6,879 bases of DNA, from contig JBGPLH010000177.1 of NCBI GenBank assembly GCA_041486365.1, positions 1-6,879 of the forward strand. The letters run 5' to 3'. Below the pieces are notes generated by a model. The model was not told the origin of the DNA and ran no database searches. It worked only from the letters and a program-made list of their open reading frames with translations. Source of the DNA: JBGPLH01 sp041486365 [NCBI: Thermodesulfobacteriota bacterium]. Its GTDB lineage: Bacteria > JAUYMQ01. A program made the position numbers and the translations under genes. This document shows positions 5,338 through 6,879 of this stretch, piece after piece; positions within the stretch are counted from its first letter, which is position 1; the number at the start of each line of letters is the position of its first letter.

Positions 5338-6651
5338 TCAGAGGAGCGTCCCGTGCAGGGCCACGCTGCCGATGCTGAAGTAGATCACGAGGCCCGTCAC
5401 GTCCACGAGGGTGGCCACGAAAGGAGCCGAGGCGCTGGCCGGGTCAAATCCCAGTCGCCTCAGAAGGAACGGGAGCATCGAGCCGCACAGCGTCCCCCAG
5501 AGGACGACCCCGATCAGGGAGAGAGCCACGGTGGCCGCCACGAGCAGGTAGTGCTCGCCGTAGGTCCCGCGAACCGCCTGCCATCCGAGGATCCGCACCA
5601 GCCCGAGCGACGCGAGGATCAGCCCGAGAACGAGCCCCGAGGCCACCTCTCGCCGGCAGACCCGCCACCAATCGCGCAGGCGCACTTCGCCCAGGGCCAT
5701 CGCCCGGATCACGAGCGTGGACGCCTGCGATCCCGAGTTCCCGCCGCTGCTGATGATCAGGGGGAGGAAGAGCGCGAGCACCACGGCGCGTGCTATCTCG
5801 TTCTCGTAGAAACCCATGGCGCTGGCGGTCAGCATCTCCCCGAGGAAGAGCACGGAGAGCCAGCCGGCGCGCCTTCGGATCATGGTTCCCAGGCCAACCT
5901 CGAGGTAGGGCGCGCCGAGCGCTTCCACGCCGCCAATCTTCTGCATGTCCTCCGTGGCCTCCTCCTGGACCACGTCGACGATGTCGTCCACCGTCACGAT
6001 CCCCTTCATCCGTCCCTCGGCGTCCACCACGGGGACCGCCATGAGGTCGTGTTGCGCGATGAGCCGGGCCAGCGCTTCCTGATCCATCTCCTCCCGTGCC
6101 GTCACAACGTCCGTGTGCATGACTTCACGGACCGTCTTCGCGGACGGGGCTCCGAAAAGCTCCCGGAAGGAGACGACCCCGCGAAGGTGCTGGTCCGTGT
6201 CGAGCACGTAGATGTAGTAGATCGATTCGAGCCGACCGGAGGCCTGGAGCCGGAGGTACGAGAGCGCTTCGTCCACGCGCATGTCGGGACGCAGGCGCGC
6301 GTAGCGCGGGCTCATCAGACCGCCCGCGGCGTCCTCGGCGTAGGCCATGAGCGCCGACACTTCCTTGCGCGTCGGCTCGTCGAGCAGCCCCAGCAACTCC
6401 TCCCGCCGCTCCTCCGGGACCTCCTGGATCACGTCCGCCGCGTCGTCCGGCGGCAGGAGCCGCATCCAGGAGCGGCGATCCGCGGGTGGGAGGGAGAGAA
6501 GGATCTCCGTCTGCTCGCGCGCATCCAGGCTGAGAACGAAATCCTCCGCCTCGATGCGCCGGAGCAGTCCGAAGCCTTCCAGGCGCTCGTTCCGGGAGAG
6601 CACCGACCACGCGTCGCGGAGTTCATCGGGGGAGAGAGTTTCGCTGTCCAT
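5338..6651 (-). CDS. mgtE: Magnesium transporter MgtE
   Basis: MgtE is a dimeric inner-membrane Mg2+ channel whose cytoplasmic part closes the pore when internal Mg2+ is high. The 437-residue product fits the family (Thermus homologue 450). An acidic helical MgtE-N domain (about 1-110) contains repeats such as LLPPDDAADVIQEVPEERR (65-83). A pair of CBS domains follows (about 113-170 and 177-232; note GLMSP at 111-115 and VPVVDAEGRMKGIVTVDDI at 206-224). Five predicted membrane helices lie at roughly 262-282, 288-313, 336-357, 366-388 and 411-433. The pore signature GGNSGSQA is at 303-310, and the last helix carries LVDVTGL with D417, matching the conserved pore aspartate. The ATG at 6651 has GAGG 7 nt upstream; extending upstream in frame would run into the tRNA. 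An intrinsic terminator separates it from tRNA-Asp, so it probably has its own promoter. All core elements look intact. Confidence 0.96.
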   Translation of the reverse strand: MDSETLSPDELRDAWSVLSRNERLEGFGLLRRIEAEDFVLSLDAREQTEILLSLPPADRRSWMRLLPPDDAADVIQEVPEERREELLGLLDEPTRKEVSALMAYAEDAAGGLMSPRYARLRPDMRVDEALSYLRLQASGRLESIYYIYVLDTDQHLRGVVSFRELFGAPSAKTVREVMHTDVVTAREEMDQEALARLIAQHDLMAVPVVDAEGRMKGIVTVDDIVDVVQEEATEDMQKIGGVEALGAPYLEVGLGTMIRRRAGWLSVLFLGEMLTASAMGFYENEIARAVVLALFLPLIISSGGNSGSQASTLVIRAMALGEVRLRDWWRVCRREVASGLVLGLILASLGLVRILGWQAVRGTYGEHYLLVAATVALSLIGVVLWGTLCGSMLPFLLRRLGFDPASASAPFVATLVDVTGLVIYFSIGSVALHGTLL

Positions 6652-6684
6652 CGGGTCATCCTCGCAGGAGAAGGCGGGCGTAGA

Positions 6685-6731
6685 GGCCGCCGCGCGGCCG
6701 TCGGGGTAATCCCCTCGTCCGGCGGGGCCGG
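6685..6731 (-). promoter_or_regulatory. mgtE leader with three tandem small hairpins
   Basis: Between the tRNA terminator and the mgtE ATG, the minus strand holds three inverted repeats in a row: 6719-6723 with 6727-6731 (5 bp, 3-nt loop), 6703-6706 with 6711-6714 (GGGG/CCCC, 4-nt loop), and 6685-6690 with 6694-6699 (6 bp, 3-nt loop). The roughly 100-bp stretch must also contain the mgtE promoter, for which I see no good consensus. It is too short for a full M-box Mg2+ riboswitch and shows no recognisable M-box motif. A Mg2+-sensitive leader is possible but unproven. Confidence 0.3.
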
Positions 6732-6750
6732 AGAGGGAGGGGGTTTCACG

Positions 6751-6795
6751 AAGAAAGGCCCCGGCGCGAAGCAGGGGCTTTCGCACAGGGGCCTT
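6751..6795 (-). terminator. Intrinsic terminator of tRNA-Asp
   Basis: A perfect 8-bp outer stem (AAGGCCCC at 6755-6762 with GGGGCCTT at 6788-6795) encloses a second 7-bp stem (6766-6772 with 6777-6784, one bulged base). It starts 4 nt after the encoded CCA on the minus strand and ends in TTTCTT (6751-6756). Strong stem, U-rich end and position directly after the tRNA make this the best terminator in the window. Confidence 0.75.
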
Positions 6796-6799
6796 CGAA

Positions 6800-6877
6800 T
6801 GGCGGGGTGGACGGGGATCGAACCCGCGACCTCCGGCGTGACAGGCCGGCGTTCTAACCAAGCTGAACTACCACCCC
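6800..6877 (-). tRNA. tRNA-Asp (anticodon GTC)
   Basis: All tRNA elements can be drawn. The acceptor stem is GGGGTGG (6871-6877) with CCACCCC (6804-6810), a perfect 7 bp. The D arm is GTTC/GAAC around a 10-nt loop. The anticodon stem CCGGC/GCCGG carries loop CTGTCAC with anticodon GTC (6840-6842), which reads GAC and GAU. A 5-nt variable loop and the T arm GCGGG-TTCGATC-CCCGT (one G-U pair) follow. The discriminator is G, the aspartate identity base, and CCA is encoded at 6800-6802. Total length is 78 nt including CCA. Its promoter, and any tRNA neighbours in the same transcript, lie past the right edge; only 2 nt precede the mature 5' end here. Confidence 0.96.
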
Positions 6878-6879
6878 TC

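Noticed and set aside
6652-6861. N-terminal extension of mgtE into the tRNA
   Set aside because: The frame is open only by chance: it would cross tRNA-Asp and its terminator. MgtE family similarity starts at the ATG at 6651.
1-6879. A mobile element, defence island or tRNA-associated integration site
   Set aside because: tRNA-Asp could in principle be an attachment site, but no integrase, direct repeat of the tRNA 3' end or foreign gene block is visible in the window.

Overview
The window is a GC-rich stretch of bacterial chromosome that carries housekeeping genes. Evidence for this is the tight packing, very high third-position GC, a universal DNA-repair/replication pair (recN, rarA), an Mg2+ channel gene and a tRNA. 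I see no transposase, integrase, phage gene, CRISPR array or toxin-antitoxin pair. The GC content, an envelope-anchored protein in the style of M23 peptidases, and a single-receiver GGDEF response regulator suit a Gram-negative, probably free-living lineage of the former Deltaproteobacteria or one of the uncultivated GC-rich phyla. The window alone does not settle the phylum.

Layout from left to right. On the minus strand, 1-536 is the N-terminal part of a membrane-anchored coiled-coil protein, cut by the window edge; it starts at TTG and has a good sigma70-type promoter at 588-617. On the minus strand, 788-2575 is recN, with an unusual basic C-terminal tail over a palindrome. A 149-bp divergent intergenic region separates it from rarA on the plus strand (2725-4101), which may be transcribed leaderless. 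rarA converges, across 63 bp, on a minus-strand response-regulator diguanylate cyclase (4165-5082). Upstream of the cyclase lie possible ribosome-site-masking hairpins and a sequence close to the flagellar sigma28 (FliA) promoter consensus. A hairpin-rich stretch (5249-5332) then follows mgtE. mgtE (5338-6651, minus) lies downstream of tRNA-Asp(GTC) (6800-6877, minus), and the two are separated by a convincing intrinsic terminator (6751-6795) and a short leader with three small hairpins.

Functionally these are independent transcription units, not one pathway. RecN (double-strand-break repair) and RarA (stalled-fork recombination) share a divergent control region and a genome-maintenance theme. 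The diguanylate cyclase would turn a phosphorelay signal into cyclic di-GMP. MgtE supplies gated Mg2+ uptake. I found no undescribed multi-gene system. The observations most worth checking are the non-coding ones: the sigma28-like promoter before the cyclase, the structured segments flanking mgtE, the leaderless rarA start, and the palindrome inside the recN tail.
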